This document shows, in pieces, positions 44,368-55,138 of a stretch of 64,000 bases of DNA. The number at the start of each line of letters is the position of its first letter. The first letter of the stretch is position 1. A program made the translations under genes and the position numbers. The notes below the pieces were generated by a model that was not told the origin of the DNA, ran no database searches, and saw only the letters and a list, made by a program, of their open reading frames with translations. Source of the DNA: Arctopsyche grandis (taxonomy: Eukaryota; Arthropoda; Insecta; Trichoptera; Hydropsychidae); contig NC_135356.1 in assembly GCF_051622035.1 (NCBI RefSeq), positions 13,378,079-13,442,078 on the forward strand. The letters are read 5' to 3'.

Positions 44368-44558
44368 TGTCGAGTTCGTAGTAACGGGGGTGTTGAAGTA
44401 ATAGAGCGTGCTTGGAGCGTGTGTTGTTTATTGGGTTGTCGTACACCGAGTGGGGCGCTTCTGTCAGACGCGCCGAACCGCGCACGTCCCGGTGTTGCCA
44501 ACCTGCATAAAAGCCGGTGTGGCAACCCCCAAGACCGCTGGCTCGGCAAGCCTCCACA
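44368..44558 (-). repeat. 5' LTR of the CsRn1-like element
   Basis: 191 bp; differs from the 3' LTR at six positions. Target duplication aagt at 44559-44562. The primer-binding site follows after one base. Confidence 0.9.
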
Positions 44559-45541
44559 AAGTATAAAGGAATGTTTGAAGATGTATGAGATATCATTAAT
44601 ATAGAGTAAAAAGAATAAGGGACCTAAATGCGACCCTTGTGGGACACCGGAAGGAATATGTCTAAGTGATGATCTAAAACCATTGAGAATTATGATTTGG
44701 TGAAGATTTAGTTTATTACAAAGAGATCCAACGAAATAAATTTTCTCGGATTCCGAGGGACCAAATTTTATTGAGTAATAGGTTGTGATTGATTTTATCA
44801 AAAGCTTAAGAGAAATCCGTATAAACGACGTCTATTTGGATTCGTTTGTCCATATAAGATGTGAGTGTACTAGTGAAATTAAGCAGGTTAGTCTCTACCG
44901 ATCTCCCCTTAAAAAAACCATGTTGTTCAGGTATAATGTAGTTTTTGAAATTGGAGAAAAGGAAATTATAGATAATTTTTTCAAAGATTTTACTAATGAC
45001 AGATAGTTTAGATATAGGACGGTAATTCTCAATAAGATTCTTATCACCTTTTTTAAAAATAGGGGTGATGTAAGATTATTTCCAATAGTCAGGAAATTTA
45101 CCGTTAGACATAGAAAGATTGAAAAGGATTGTTTTGGGAAGAGATAATGGGACAGCACATTTAACAAGGAAAAAAGAAGGCAAACCATCACAACCCGCAC
45201 CAAGATTAACATTGAGAGAGTTGATGTGACTGAGTACAGTAGATATGTCAAAATGAAAAGTAGATGAGTTACATGAAGAAGTATCTGTATTAGAGATAGA
45301 AAGGTTAATGGTAGAATCACTATAGAAAGTGGAGTCAAAATAGTCAGCAAAAATGGTACAGATTTCAGAACCATGTGAAGCCGACTTATTTCCATAATGC
45401 ATTACGGAAGGATATGAAGAGGAGGTATTTTTTTTTGAATTTATATATGACCAAAATGATTTGGGATTAGTTTTAATATTATTTTGAATAAGAGAAATAT
45501 AATTTCTAAAGCAGATTAAAGAGTATTTTTTAATTCGAGCT

Positions 45542-47345
45542 CTTTTGATGGCTTCTCTTCGTCATTAATAATTCTTTGGCACGATTTTACGTTCATTTAA
45601 TAAATGCAATAGCACACGAGGATAAAAACTCTGTCCTAAACTCCTAGTGTTTGAAAGACGTATTTCGAATTACGATTTACGTCGTATGATTTTAGCGTTG
45701 GCTGTTTTGATGTGTCAATTTGACAGTTGCTTTGAAATATCTGTTTGACGTTAAATTTCAAAGCCATTTTTCAACCATGGCTAGCACTACGATTCAGCTT
45801 TTACACACCCCAAAAACTTCACAAAAAAATATTAAAATGATATATATGTCCTAAAAGATTTGTTTGCTTTCTGTTTCTAAACAAACAAAACTTGGTAAAC
45901 TTTCGAAGAATATCTGATTTCACCGCGCTTCAAAACCATCTTTTCGGATTAAATTCGTATTTTTGCAATAATAATGTTTTAAAGCGTTTTCTCAATGAAG
46001 CTAATCTGTCCAAATTTCCAGGAAATTGAAGGCATCGACGATTATTGGGGTCCATTTCTATTTCGAGTTTCAAGTACGGCTATTAGCCTGTATCTAATGT
46101 ATGTAGTAGACACAAATATACGTACACTTGATCGTTTTATAGAAAAACGATATGGTAAGATCCGCCCCAGAGTATACTGTATATGGTCACTACCGTAGGA
46201 TACAATGCTATCCACAGACAAGATAATGTTGGTGCTAACGAGGACTCTGGGGTACCAATATCGGGAACTGCAATAAAAGATGAGCCTCCTAAATATGATG
46301 CGTTTTCTACACATAGTCGCCCGATGAAAGGTACGTGTAGTGATTTATGTACATATTATATGTACGTATATACTAAAGTCAAATTGTATAATTGAGTCTT
46401 TAAAATTGATTCATTTCAGGCTGTCTCGAACAATAGAAAGCAGTGTTCCTTCAAGATTTGATGGATTTGCTGAAAAACGAAATGGTCGTGAATAATAATA
46501 GAGCGGGACCAATATGTGTATTGGGTTAATTTTTCAATTGTATTAAATCGTCTTTCATATGTACATTGCTGTTATATTATGAGTCTCGCTGATATGTCTG
46601 TCATTGTTTAAAATAACTTATTGAGAAGAAAATATCACCATTTGGAATTTCGTCATGTTCGATATTAACAAAATATTTTCACATCATCATTTTAGTCACG
46701 CCATAATTACTTATTGATGTTTTCTTTACTTGTATTTTCATAGTTTTTAAGTACCAAAGAATACTTTCCGTACGACTTTACCTGCTGCTGCTGCCGCCGA
46801 TACGTGCCGACTAGGTATGAACAGACCTTTAACTGTTGAATTTGGCGTGATATTATGGATATATGTATAATGAACCATACTTACAGTTTATTGTGAATGT
46901 TTGATATTTACTGACACAATTGGTTGTTCCGACTGCATTCTGCAAAAGATTGAATTTCAATATTTTGTCAGAGTAGACCTCTCGAATCAATCAGTTCATC
47001 AACACTTTCATACATACATATATATCTACTATAAAAATGATTGCAAAATATATAATTAACACAAGATTTTATTTTCTTGTATCATCATACACATTCATAC
47101 CATATTATTATTTTATCATAATAATTCAGTATAAAATAAAAAACACAAATAGTTGTATAAATTTATATTCACTAAAAAGTTTCAGTGAATAAGCAATAAA
47201 ATAATTGTGTGATAAAAAATATATATACCATTTACATTTTTGTCTATAACGTTTTCTATTACAACATACAAAATTTAAATGCTTAATAAAAATTTTAGTT
47301 TTAATTAAACAAAAAGATTTTTAATCTAGTATTAAAATTTACTGT
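45542..47345 (-). repeat. Block Q, D part: inverted copy of P
   Basis: Almost identical to block R over the D gene and its flanks, and continuous with the C block at higher coordinates. 45547-45990 is the D-gene 5' region and 46396-47345 is AT-rich; I see no other gene. Confidence 0.8.
45995..46395 (+). CDS. D gene: small possible membrane protein (copy Q)
   Basis: The sequence is as in copy R: acceptor TTTCCAG, then EIEGIDDYWGPFLFRVSSTA, donor GTAAGA after KRYG, overlapping MVTTVGYNAIHRQ frame ending before GGTACGTG. The upstream ATGGCTAGCACTACG is at about 45777. The proteins of R and Q are identical over this stretch, so these two copies are the youngest pair. Confidence 0.35.
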
Positions 47346-47357
47346 TAGCCTTTTTAT

Positions 47358-47719
47358 ATGGATTTTCATTTCAAATTGACGCTTTTTCATTTCAAAGTAA
47401 CATTGAAAAGGGGTAAATTTGAAATGAAAAAGGGTCAATTTGGAATGAAAAACCTGTATCGTAGCTATGTAGTTGATTTTTTCAAAATCAAAGAAATTTC
47501 TGAACATTTTAAGTCTTGCCTAGATTTATCGTCAGACCACTCGCCAATTATAGTAACACTAAACAGCCAAGTAATACAAAAACAGAAACCACCATCGCTT
47601 CATAACAAAAAAAAACCAGACTGGATTCTGTTTAAGCAAATATTAAATGAAGAGATCAATTGCAATATTCCTCTAAAAACACCTGAACTACCCGAAGCTG
47701 CATTTGTACTTTATCTTGC
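47358..47719 (+). pseudogene. LINE endonuclease remnant (Jockey-like), copy Q
   Basis: The plus-strand counterpart of 12418-12720, with SCLDLSSDHSPIIVTLNS and KKPDWILFKQIL. Preceded by catttcaaa/tttgaaatg short repeats. Ends at the MITE at 47728. Confidence 0.7.
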
Positions 47720-47727
47720 TTTATATG

Positions 47728-47968
47728 CAGGCGCGGCTCGTGCAATGGAACTGCGGCGCTGCAGCACCCCCATAAAAATTACAAGAAAATCGCATTTACA
47801 ACTTGTATTTAGATATATTTAACATACTCATTAATAATGATTATGTCAAATATCTAATCATTCTCATTTAAATTATATTCACAAGTTGTAAATGTATACA
47901 AATGTGATATTTTGTATTTTTTCTGGGGGTGCTGCAGCGCCGCAGTTCCTATGCACGAGCCGCGCCTG
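47728..47968. mobile_element. hAT-type MITE with 8-bp target duplication (copy Q)
   Basis: 241 bp, CAGGCGCGGCTCG...CGAGCCGCGCCTG, flanked by tttatatg (47720-47727 and 47969-47976), the complement of the duplication at copy P. A few base changes separate the two copies. Confidence 0.9.
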
Positions 47969-48174
47969 TTTATATGTATAATAAAATTTCGTAGAAAAGT
48001 CGCGTGGTGTCCACCCTAGATTCCTTGTTTACTATATTTTACTGCAACGAAACTAATCAATAATGTAAGTATAGACCGGAACTTTTGTATGCAAATATGT
48101 AACTGAACGGAAGGTACAATTGCATTTGTTAAGAATTTCACATTATGTATTTGAATTATGAATCAAAATTTAAA

Positions 48175-48609
48175 TCATAATGTTTCAATATCTTCATCGA
48201 ATGGCAATATGGTGTTCAGTGACGTCATCAACACGATGCAATCTTCCAAGTCCGCTTGGTTGTAGCAGTCCTTACAATGGAATTGATGACGCAGTTCTCC
48301 TTGAGAATTTTTCTCTGTTTTAACCATGAAAACGTTTTCTTGAGGGATGCAATGATTCGATGGTCTATTGCTGCAAGATGTGTCACTGTTCATTGCCGGA
48401 CAGATGGGTTGAACATGTCCACAACATTTGTTCTGTCTTTGCTTCATACACTCGTTGCACATGCCCAAATGATGGAACATGTTTTTCATTAGGTTTCTAT
48501 AGCAAAATCCGCAATGTCTAACCACCTTGCGGGTCTTTTTTTTCGGTTTTTCTGTTTGCTGGGCTGTTTTCGTGGCATGTTGCTTCAATGTTTGTACAGT
48601 TTTGTCCAT
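48175..48609 (-). CDS. Cys/His-rich 144-residue protein, unrecognised (copy Q)
   Basis: Encodes exactly the same 144 residues as 11528-11962, on the opposite strand, including KPKKKTRK, HCGFC, HHLGMCNEC, CCGH and HCKDC. The neighbouring non-coding sequence of the two copies shows occasional differences, so perfect protein identity is compatible with either youth or constraint. A possible zinc-binding protein of unknown role. Confidence 0.5.
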   Translation of the reverse strand: MDKTVQTLKQHATKTAQQTEKPKKKTRKVVRHCGFCYRNLMKNMFHHLGMCNECMKQRQNKCCGHVQPICPAMNSDTSCSNRPSNHCIPQENVFMVKTEKNSQGELRHQFHCKDCYNQADLEDCIVLMTSLNTILPFDEDIETL

Positions 48610-50015
48610 TTCTATTCCAAAATTATTCTATTCCGTTACAGCGATGATAATTTATCTCAATTATGTTACACGTCTAAAGGATCAATTAATTTATTAGAAA
48701 AATGTCGATTCGTTTGTTTACGGTGAAAATTAAATCGAATTTAAAATTCAGCAGATACATTTTCAATAGATGTTAAATTAAACTATTAAGAAAAAATTTT
48801 TTTTTATAAAATGGGCGAATGTCATCCTCTTCTTTTGATGAAGATTTGCTATTTATTTTCCGTTTGGTATTATTATTATTTTTAAAAGTGCATCTTTCGA
48901 AAGGATGATGCATGATTTCAACCGACTATAAACCTGTTGTAAACTGTTTCTCTTTGCAGTTAAACACTGTAATCTGTTTTGCTACTCATATTTGGCTCTT
49001 TTGTTCCAAGAGTTTGGCGATCCCTGGACTAGGTAAATCAATTATTAACGAGTATGTTGTATAAACTCCTAGTTTTTGAAAAATACGTATTTCGATGTAC
49101 GTCGTATGATTTCAGCGTTGGCTGCTTTGACAGTTGCTTGGGAATAACTGTTTGACGTTAAATTTCAAAGCGATTTTTCAACCATGGATAGTACGACGAT
49201 TCATTCAGGTTTTACACACCTCAAAAACTGCACACAAAATTATTTAAATGATATATGTATATTTCCTAAAAGTTTTATTTGCTTTCAGTTTTTGAACAAA
49301 CAAAACTTATTAAACTTTCGAAGAATATCAGATTTGAACGAAATCATATTTTCGGACTAAATTCGTATTTTTTCAATAATAATGGTTTAAATATTTCATT
49401 ATTTTATTTTAACCTTTTAAATTGATTTTATTTTCTTAATGTTTAATGTGTATAATAATTATAGTAATTTTAAGTAATAAAAAAAAATCGAACAAAATCC
49501 GACAAACCGGAATTAGAACTTTTATCTTGTGCAAGTTTCCATACATTTGCTCTCAATTTGTATCGAAAATGCTATCATAGCTATTAGTATTTCATAATGC
49601 TGCCGGTATTTGTGAATGGCTGCGTTCACACCAACGATATTGCTTACGATATTTTCCATAACCAGTTCCTAAATAGCAACCACAGGTTGCAATGTTGTGA
49701 ACTGGATATTGAAAATATTGCAAATATCGTTAGTAGATATCGTATGTGTGGACAGCGCCAATGTGTCTGTACGGTTTAATATCGAATTTTGTTTTGTCAC
49801 CTTCTTATATTCTTCAAATACATAGATAAAGTCATGGGTTGGTCACACCCGAATTCTAAAAATTATATCCAAAATATCATGTTTAGAATTTTATAAATAA
49901 AAAAAAAAGAAAATTATTTTGATACTACATAAAAATATATATGTATTATTAGCCTTAGATATAATCTTTCCAGTATTGGTGAAATTTTACGATTACCTTG
50001 TAAAATAATAAGTAT
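48610..50015. other. C-block flank, copy Q
   Basis: Inverted counterpart of 10114-11527. Contains the hAT-like end (about 49016-49032), the truncated D paralogue (about 49080-49400, start ATGGATAGTACGACG) and the foldback element (about 49614-49761). AT-rich; no further gene supported. Confidence 0.5.
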
Positions 50016-50276
50016 TGTTGCGTGGAGGCTCCAAGTAAAAGGCCAAAGTCGTTTCACAGCATTTATTGGTGATTAAGGAGATGCACACACTGGCAGTGCT
50101 CCGTCCAGAATGTCTTAGGCGATATCAAGTACCGCCTTATAACGGATAGGTCACTCGACGTCCGGTTTGCTTACCTATTGTTATGGTCACGTACTCGGAT
50201 ATGTATTCCCACGACACTCAGCCCCACGGTATCGGTCACTTCTGAGAACTCCACGGGAATGCGCCAATTCGGTGGC
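50016..50276 (-). mobile_element. LTR with short internal remnant, copy Q
   Basis: Inverted counterpart of 9853-10113; LTR 50016-50216 (201 bp). Homology between P and Q ends at 50276, the cut edge of the remnant. Confidence 0.5.
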
Positions 50277-50297
50277 CATTGTTTAGCTTACTTGCAC

Positions 50298-50549
50298 TTA
50301 ATTTGCAGATAATCCTCGAAACTTACCGGCGGCTCTTTTTAGTATTTTTGTTACCTTAGATGACTTATTTCTTTTTTCTGAAATTATTCCCTTTTTCGGC
50401 CGTGACTTATGTATGCTTGTGCAAAAGGACGCGAAATTAGCAAAAAAATGAATATTGCGCTTCGCATTTGATATGAATGGAGTTGGTGTGGTGCCACCAA
50501 CGGAGCGGTGCTGAGAGGCGGTGAAAACTGTTGAGAAGCAGGCAGGCAT
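50298..50549 (-). other. Possible exon, unrecognised
   Basis: The minus-strand frame includes SRPKKGIISEKRNKSSKVTK and ILKRAAG and is followed by CCGGTAAGT, a consensus donor (about 50324-50329). The Lys/Arg-rich composition and the donor make a first or internal exon plausible. No domain recognised. Confidence 0.3.
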
Positions 50550-51180
50550 TGTGGGGACGCGTGCCCTCTAGCTCATCCGCAGACATCCATCTTCGGAGCG
50601 GACATCTTCGCCCAGCAGACGCCCACACCACACCACACCACATTGCCACGACTCCACGCCGCGAAGGTCAGTCCACACGTTTCGACAGAATCGTTTGTTC
50701 GTTGCACGAATTGGCGAGTTGGCGATTGCACGAGTTCACATGTCTTTTGTTTGCCATTCATTGAATTTTGTCTTTGCGCGTTGCGAAAAAAAGCTTTAAT
50801 TAGGAACGCATCAAAGCCGCGGCCGGACTCATCAAAATGGCCGCACGCCCCGCATCACACGCCACGTGGCGCTTTTGTGCAAACATTCCACGTGTGAGAT
50901 TCCACGGGCTGACCTGCCGCTCGACCCCCTCCAGGCTGCCCTCGAACCTCCCCGGGGGCTGGTTCGTTGGACCCCAAAATCTGCCGCATCACAAACCAGC
51001 GCAAGTCGATTCAGCGGCAGACAACATCTTCTCCGAGTCCGAGCCGGTAAACCTTGATCTGACTCCCACAGCCCTGTTACACTCGGCTGACTGAAATTGT
51101 GGATTTTGTCTTAACTTCATAACATTTCCCACCCCACCTTCACAACCGACCTTCAAATTTGTTACTTCCAATTGAATTTC
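50550..51180. other. GC-richer unique region, possibly promoter or 5' exon
   Basis: Higher GC and CpG content than the surroundings, with short direct repeats (caccacacca) and CACGTG-like strings (about 50863 and 50889). Open frames occur on both strands, but none shows a known domain. It may be a bidirectional promoter for exons on either side. 51181-51770 beyond it is AT-rich without visible features. Confidence 0.25.
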
Positions 51181-51780
51181 AAATAGTGCTTATAATCATT
51201 TTATATAATATGTAGGTCCAGGACCCGGGGACTCTTCTCATGATCGAACTGTTACGCATATATGTATATATATACCGAGTCGCATTTTCTCATACTTTGT
51301 AATTGACTACTGCCGATGTCTTTGTGTGAAGTTGTAAGTTATTTGTAATATACCCATGTATCCAGAATGAAAAATGCAATATGAACACTGCAAGAGAATG
51401 CGACTATTTTTACAAGCTTTTTATTATTAACTTCATTTTATGTTTCAGCCGAAAATGAGCAGAGAATTCAAAACTTTCATAAAAGTATCTTCACCCTAGT
51501 GTCATTGTCCAATACACGTGCTTTCCGTGCCAAATATAATATTTACCCAATGCTTTCTTCATAATGTAAAAAGGAGGTTTGTAAAAACGACTGCAATCAA
51601 AACGCAAAAGAAGACATCTATGACATTGACTTTTGAGTGCCAAGGTAAAAAATAACTCGAAATAAAGAAAAATAATTCTTTGATATATACAAAAATTTAA
51701 TAAATTATTTATATAAATATACGTATGTACCATACATATGTAGTCTTTAATAATTTAACAAGTTTTTTTTGTTTTTTTTA

Positions 51781-51930
51781 CAGATTTATGGATTGATAGT
51801 GTCGTATCGTGTCACGTGCCAGACTATCAGTGAACTCGTGATTGCAAAGAGTTCGAATTGCTCAAATTTTTGGGGTTCCGTTGAACGTCCTCTTCCTGAC
51901 GCAAATGATGAAAATTCCCAAGACAGAAGA
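51781..51930 (+). other. Possible exon, unrecognised
   Basis: A long pyrimidine tract ending TTTTTTTACAG (51782) precedes an open frame, YGLIVSYRVTCQTISELVIA and SNFWGSVERPLPDANDEN. The acceptor is good and the residues look protein-like, but the end of the exon and the family are unknown. Similar poly-T plus AG at 52085-52115 may mark another acceptor. Confidence 0.25.
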
Positions 51931-52477
51931 CATCAGAGTGCATATAAAATCATCGATTCAAAAGATTTGTACATGTACCGTGTATATTCGATTACTTGTG
52001 CAAGAGTATGTATGAGGTGAGACATATATAAAAAGACAATTTTGTAAACAAAATAGCTCACTATAATATCTAATTTAACATGTAATTTTTTTTTTTTTTT
52101 ATACATTTATAGATTGATTATAACTTCCCAAGCCGCCTTCTAAGTTTGTGATCGAACTGCAGTGAGTCTCCGAACTTCTTTAATTTTTTCATGAATTGTT
52201 TTGTTTGCAAATCACAACTTGTGCAGATATGTATGTATACTATTTGAAATTGTACATTATTTGTATATGCCTTCATTTCATGTGTTTAGGTCGAATTTTG
52301 TGTTTTGATCGACTAAAAGTCGACTTTCGATTAAAAAAACAAAAATGGTTCAAAGATATTCAAAATGTACATAGGAAATATTTACATTATACATATGTAC
52401 ATACATACTCGTATGATGTATCCAAGAAAAGGTATTGCAATCGTTAGTTCAACATTTAGGTGGATATTTTTCATCAC

Positions 52478-52569
52478 CTTTTCCAGTACACCAGCCAAGT
52501 GATAACTTTGCTTACGTTCAGATCCATCGATTGGATTGAACTTGAGTCTTGCGTGCTCTTTAATTCTAC
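52478..52569 (-). other. Possible 92-bp exon, unrecognised
   Basis: On minus, the acceptor ACACACACAG is followed by an open frame, RIKEHARLKFNPIDGSERKQ-SYHLAGVLEK, ending at donor GTGATG. The peptide is hydrophilic and balanced, unlike chance translation of AT-rich DNA. Not recognised. 52570-53040 is AT-rich without features. Confidence 0.3.
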
Positions 52570-53345
52570 CTGTGTGTATGTGTATTAAAAAGGAAAAGGC
52601 TACTCGAAATAGAGAAATAGGTGAATGTACATACATACTAGCATTCAATAAGCATGGAAAATACCTGAAATACTTTCAAGTTTTGAAAATATGGAGAATA
52701 ATTATACACTCGGTGGTGATGACTATTATACACTAATGGGATTATGACGATAGGGGTGATGGAATGAAACATTTATTCCAAGCGTATAAATATGCTTTTT
52801 AATTGAATTTTTTGTTTTAAATTTTATCTTTTTTTTGGTAATGATTAATTCAATACCGTGTATATACACAATCGAATTTTTCAGCATGATAATGTATGCC
52901 ACTGTTTGACGTTTCCCTTATGAAAACGTGTATTATACTGGCATCTACTGTACTAAGATATAATTGGTTGCACTAAGATATCCTATGGATACTTTATTTG
53001 AATCTATCGATACTTTCTGATTTGTCTACATACATAGTAGGTAGAAACAAATAAGACGATTGTTTCCATCTAATAAGAAATAATTGATTTTGGTTCATAA
53101 TTGCAGTGCCGGCCACACAATCTTATATTGAAAACTCGGTTGTAACATTTTCTCATGTTCTCATGTCTAGTACATTTGTCGAATCATGTATTCTATTTTA
53201 TATTTAAATCGATCGTTAGTTATTGTTTTCTTCCACTCTCCTTCGTATTTTGTATTTGGATAACAGAATGGATACTTTGGCTGTGGTCGTTATACAGTTT
53301 TGGGACTCTTTAGGTCGCTTTAGTACATACGGGGTGTACAGACTC

Positions 53346-54260
53346 CAGGGATGTTCAACTCGAGAGCACCCCGAAGTCGGTTTGTGAGATAGCTCGTGGT
53401 AAGCGTGGGCGGGGCCGGTTTCAATTTTTATATCAAACTCCGAAAAATTATTTTAAAAGCAAGTAGGAGACACCACGTGTGTAATATTAATAACTTCATC
53501 ATTTACATATGTAATAGAAAATTGCTTTCTGGCATATAATTTTTTTATATGTACATAATCATACCAAATCATCCTCAGTGATTCTAAAGCTGAATGATCG
53601 AATATTATTCGTTCCTACATGAAGCACAATCACCCGAAAATAAGGAATTTCAGAAACACATACAAAAACTTTCAGTCTCGATTATAATATCTTGATATAT
53701 CTCTGAAATTTTTTCCCAATGAAAACCCTCAACATTTGGGAGCGCATTTAAGCCATGCTTCTTTCATATATTCTCCATCGCTGAATGGTTTTCCGTGTTT
53801 AGCGATTATGTTTGAAGCATCAAAACTAACAGCAGTTTTATTTATTTGTTTCTGGAACCATTTCGAGTTAAAGATCTGCTTTGGGTGCAGTCGTCTTTCT
53901 CTCTTAATGAAACTTACATGACTATTTTCAAAATAATTTAATATGGCATTGAGATATAGTGATTTAGGCTTTAAATAATTGTCAGATTTTGGGGTCGTCC
54001 GATCGCAATTTTTATACGCCGATTTTATCGCAATCGATGTTTATTAGCGTGAAGTGGAAAATATGACGTTGTTGCACATTTTTATTTGCCCGAGCAATAT
54101 ATTTTTCTTGTTCTTCAGCTTCTTTACTTTTTAAAAGGAGAGATTTATGGTTTGTCTCAAAGTGCCGTTAATCTGACGAAGTTTTGCATACAACTGTCCC
54201 AGAACATAAAACACATACTGCTTTTTCGCCATTGTTAATCATGCCATAAATGGAGAGCAT
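53346..54260 (-). pseudogene. hAT (ZBED-type) transposase remnant, unit 1
   Basis: On minus, NNGEKAVCVLCSGTVVCKTS and RHFETNHKSLLLKSKEAEEQ resemble the BED zinc finger at the start of hAT/ZBED proteins. Further on, ASNIIAKHGKPFSDGEYMKE and AWLKCAPKC match the next conserved stretch. A CAGGGATGTTCAACTCGAG end lies at 53346. Several stops and frameshifts; the catalytic C-terminal part is absent. Copies are at 57225-58139 and, partial, 61104-61894. Confidence 0.65.
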
Positions 54261-54560
54261 CGTGGAAGATGGATTTGGAGTAGGTGTTAAAGAGAGTAGA
54301 TGATAGGATGCATCCTTGCCTGATGCCCCGCTCTGTAGAAATCTCATAAGTGAATTGATCATCGACGCACACTACCGCAGTCTGATTCCAATAAATATTT
54401 CGTAGCAAACTGACTTCTATGTCATCCAGGCCAATATTTTTTCAAGTTTCCATCAGGCGAGCGTGTTGGACACGGTCAAAGGCCTTTTCAAAGTCTATAA
54501 AGCACTGTACACAGGTTTACTGACTTCTCTGCATCTTTGGAGTAGTGTTTTCATGCAGAA
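54236..54560 (-). pseudogene. RTE-like LINE fragment 3 (unit 1)
   Basis: Close to 29119-29450: tggagagcatcgtggaagat, then gataggatgcatccttgcct, and the minus-strand codons for the AFDRVQH and RQGCILS-type motifs, more decayed than the copies at 29 and 36 kb. Copy in unit 2 at 58115-58439. Confidence 0.7.
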
Positions 54561-54945
54561 AAGGGCATGCATGCATGTACATATGTGTATGTATTTGTAT
54601 GTTTGATTTATTTATTTTTTAATAAAAGAAGGATAGGATATAATGGTACAATGAAACTTCTAAAGCTTGTAGTGTATGAAAACAAGGTTCGGAGATTTTT
54701 TTTATTAAATAGCAAATTAATATTTAATAAAAAATTGATTGTGACCACTTTAGATGGATTTACTTTGGTCGTCGTTGATGATTTATCCCTTGCTAGGATT
54801 GACTGAAATTAAGTCACAATTATATACTTCGGTGTCGCTATTTCCTCTTCCATGGAACGGTCTGTTCTCCAGTTCTTGGGTTCGACTTTGTTGTGTTTTG
54901 TACCATGACAATTTTATATCAAACATTTTATTTCAAATATGTTGA
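54561..54945. other. Unassigned AT-rich part of the tandem unit
   Basis: ATGTACATATGTGT-like microsatellite text near 54575-54605 and then AT-rich sequence. No supported gene. Unit 2 equivalent at 58440-58824. Confidence 0.4.
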
Positions 54946-55138
54946 ACATCCTTTCGGGTAAAACAAGACTACCTCAGTGATTCTAAAGCTGAATGATCAA
55001 TATTATTCGTAGCTACATGAAGCACAATCACAGGAGTCATGACTTGTAGATCGGCGTCAAACGTTTTTTGAGTCGGTATTTCATTTATTTTAATTTCTTT
55101 AACAGCTAATTCATACGGCGATACCGTTTTTGAGTTTC
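54946..55138 (-). other. Recurrent fragment F with an SGNH-like motif
   Basis: The minus frame reads SPYELAVKEIKINEIPTQKT and then VMTPVIVLHVATNNIDHSAL. The VIVLHVxTNN string resembles the third block of SGNH hydrolases, found in PAF-acetylhydrolase-like enzymes and in ORF1 of some LINEs. A diverged relative (VIVLHVGTNNI) occurs at about 53580-53650. Copies of F are at 58825-59017 and 63488-63688, each ending at a different junction. Too short to assign. Confidence 0.35.

Larger units (their letters stand above)
39567..44558 (-). mobile_element. Ty3/gypsy element, CsRn1/Kabuki-like, with both LTRs
   Basis: LTRs of 191 bp (39567-39757 and 44368-44558), 4-bp target duplication aagt on both sides, and inside the 5' LTR a perfect 18-nt tRNA-Trp primer site (44349-44366). 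Parts in order on minus: gag about 43.4-44.35 kb; protease (IDTGAEVSIT) and reverse transcriptase (FPYVDDILIAS) about 42.2-43.5 kb; RNase H (TTDASDQAMGASLQQ) and integrase (HVDIVGPLPPSNGHTY; TTDQGRQFES) about 40.4-42.2 kb; then a 60-bp minisatellite before the 3' LTR. No envelope gene. The LTRs differ at 6 of 191 sites, all transitions, so insertion is moderately recent. The coding region is broken in a few places. It interrupts LINE-B. Confidence 0.92.
37249..45541 (-). mobile_element. LINE-B, 5'-truncated Jockey-like LINE with two nested LTR elements
   Basis: Minus strand. The 3' tail is TTTTA repeats (37249-37275); the 5' end is at 45541, and ctttt repeats on each side (37244-37248, 45542-45546) as a probable short target duplication. 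Block P shows the unbroken target near 14395. Coding pieces include FADYFDSTF, PSGVPQGSHLGPLFFLLYIN (about 44.6 kb), LLYADDLKIYKP (about 39.56 kb) and a C-terminus ending QFRSNIKRILTD near 38765. The endonuclease is absent through 5' truncation. Reading is interrupted by two insertions (37592-38680 in the 3' region; 39567-44558 in the RT core) plus smaller lesions. Own length about 2.2 kb. Confidence 0.85.
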
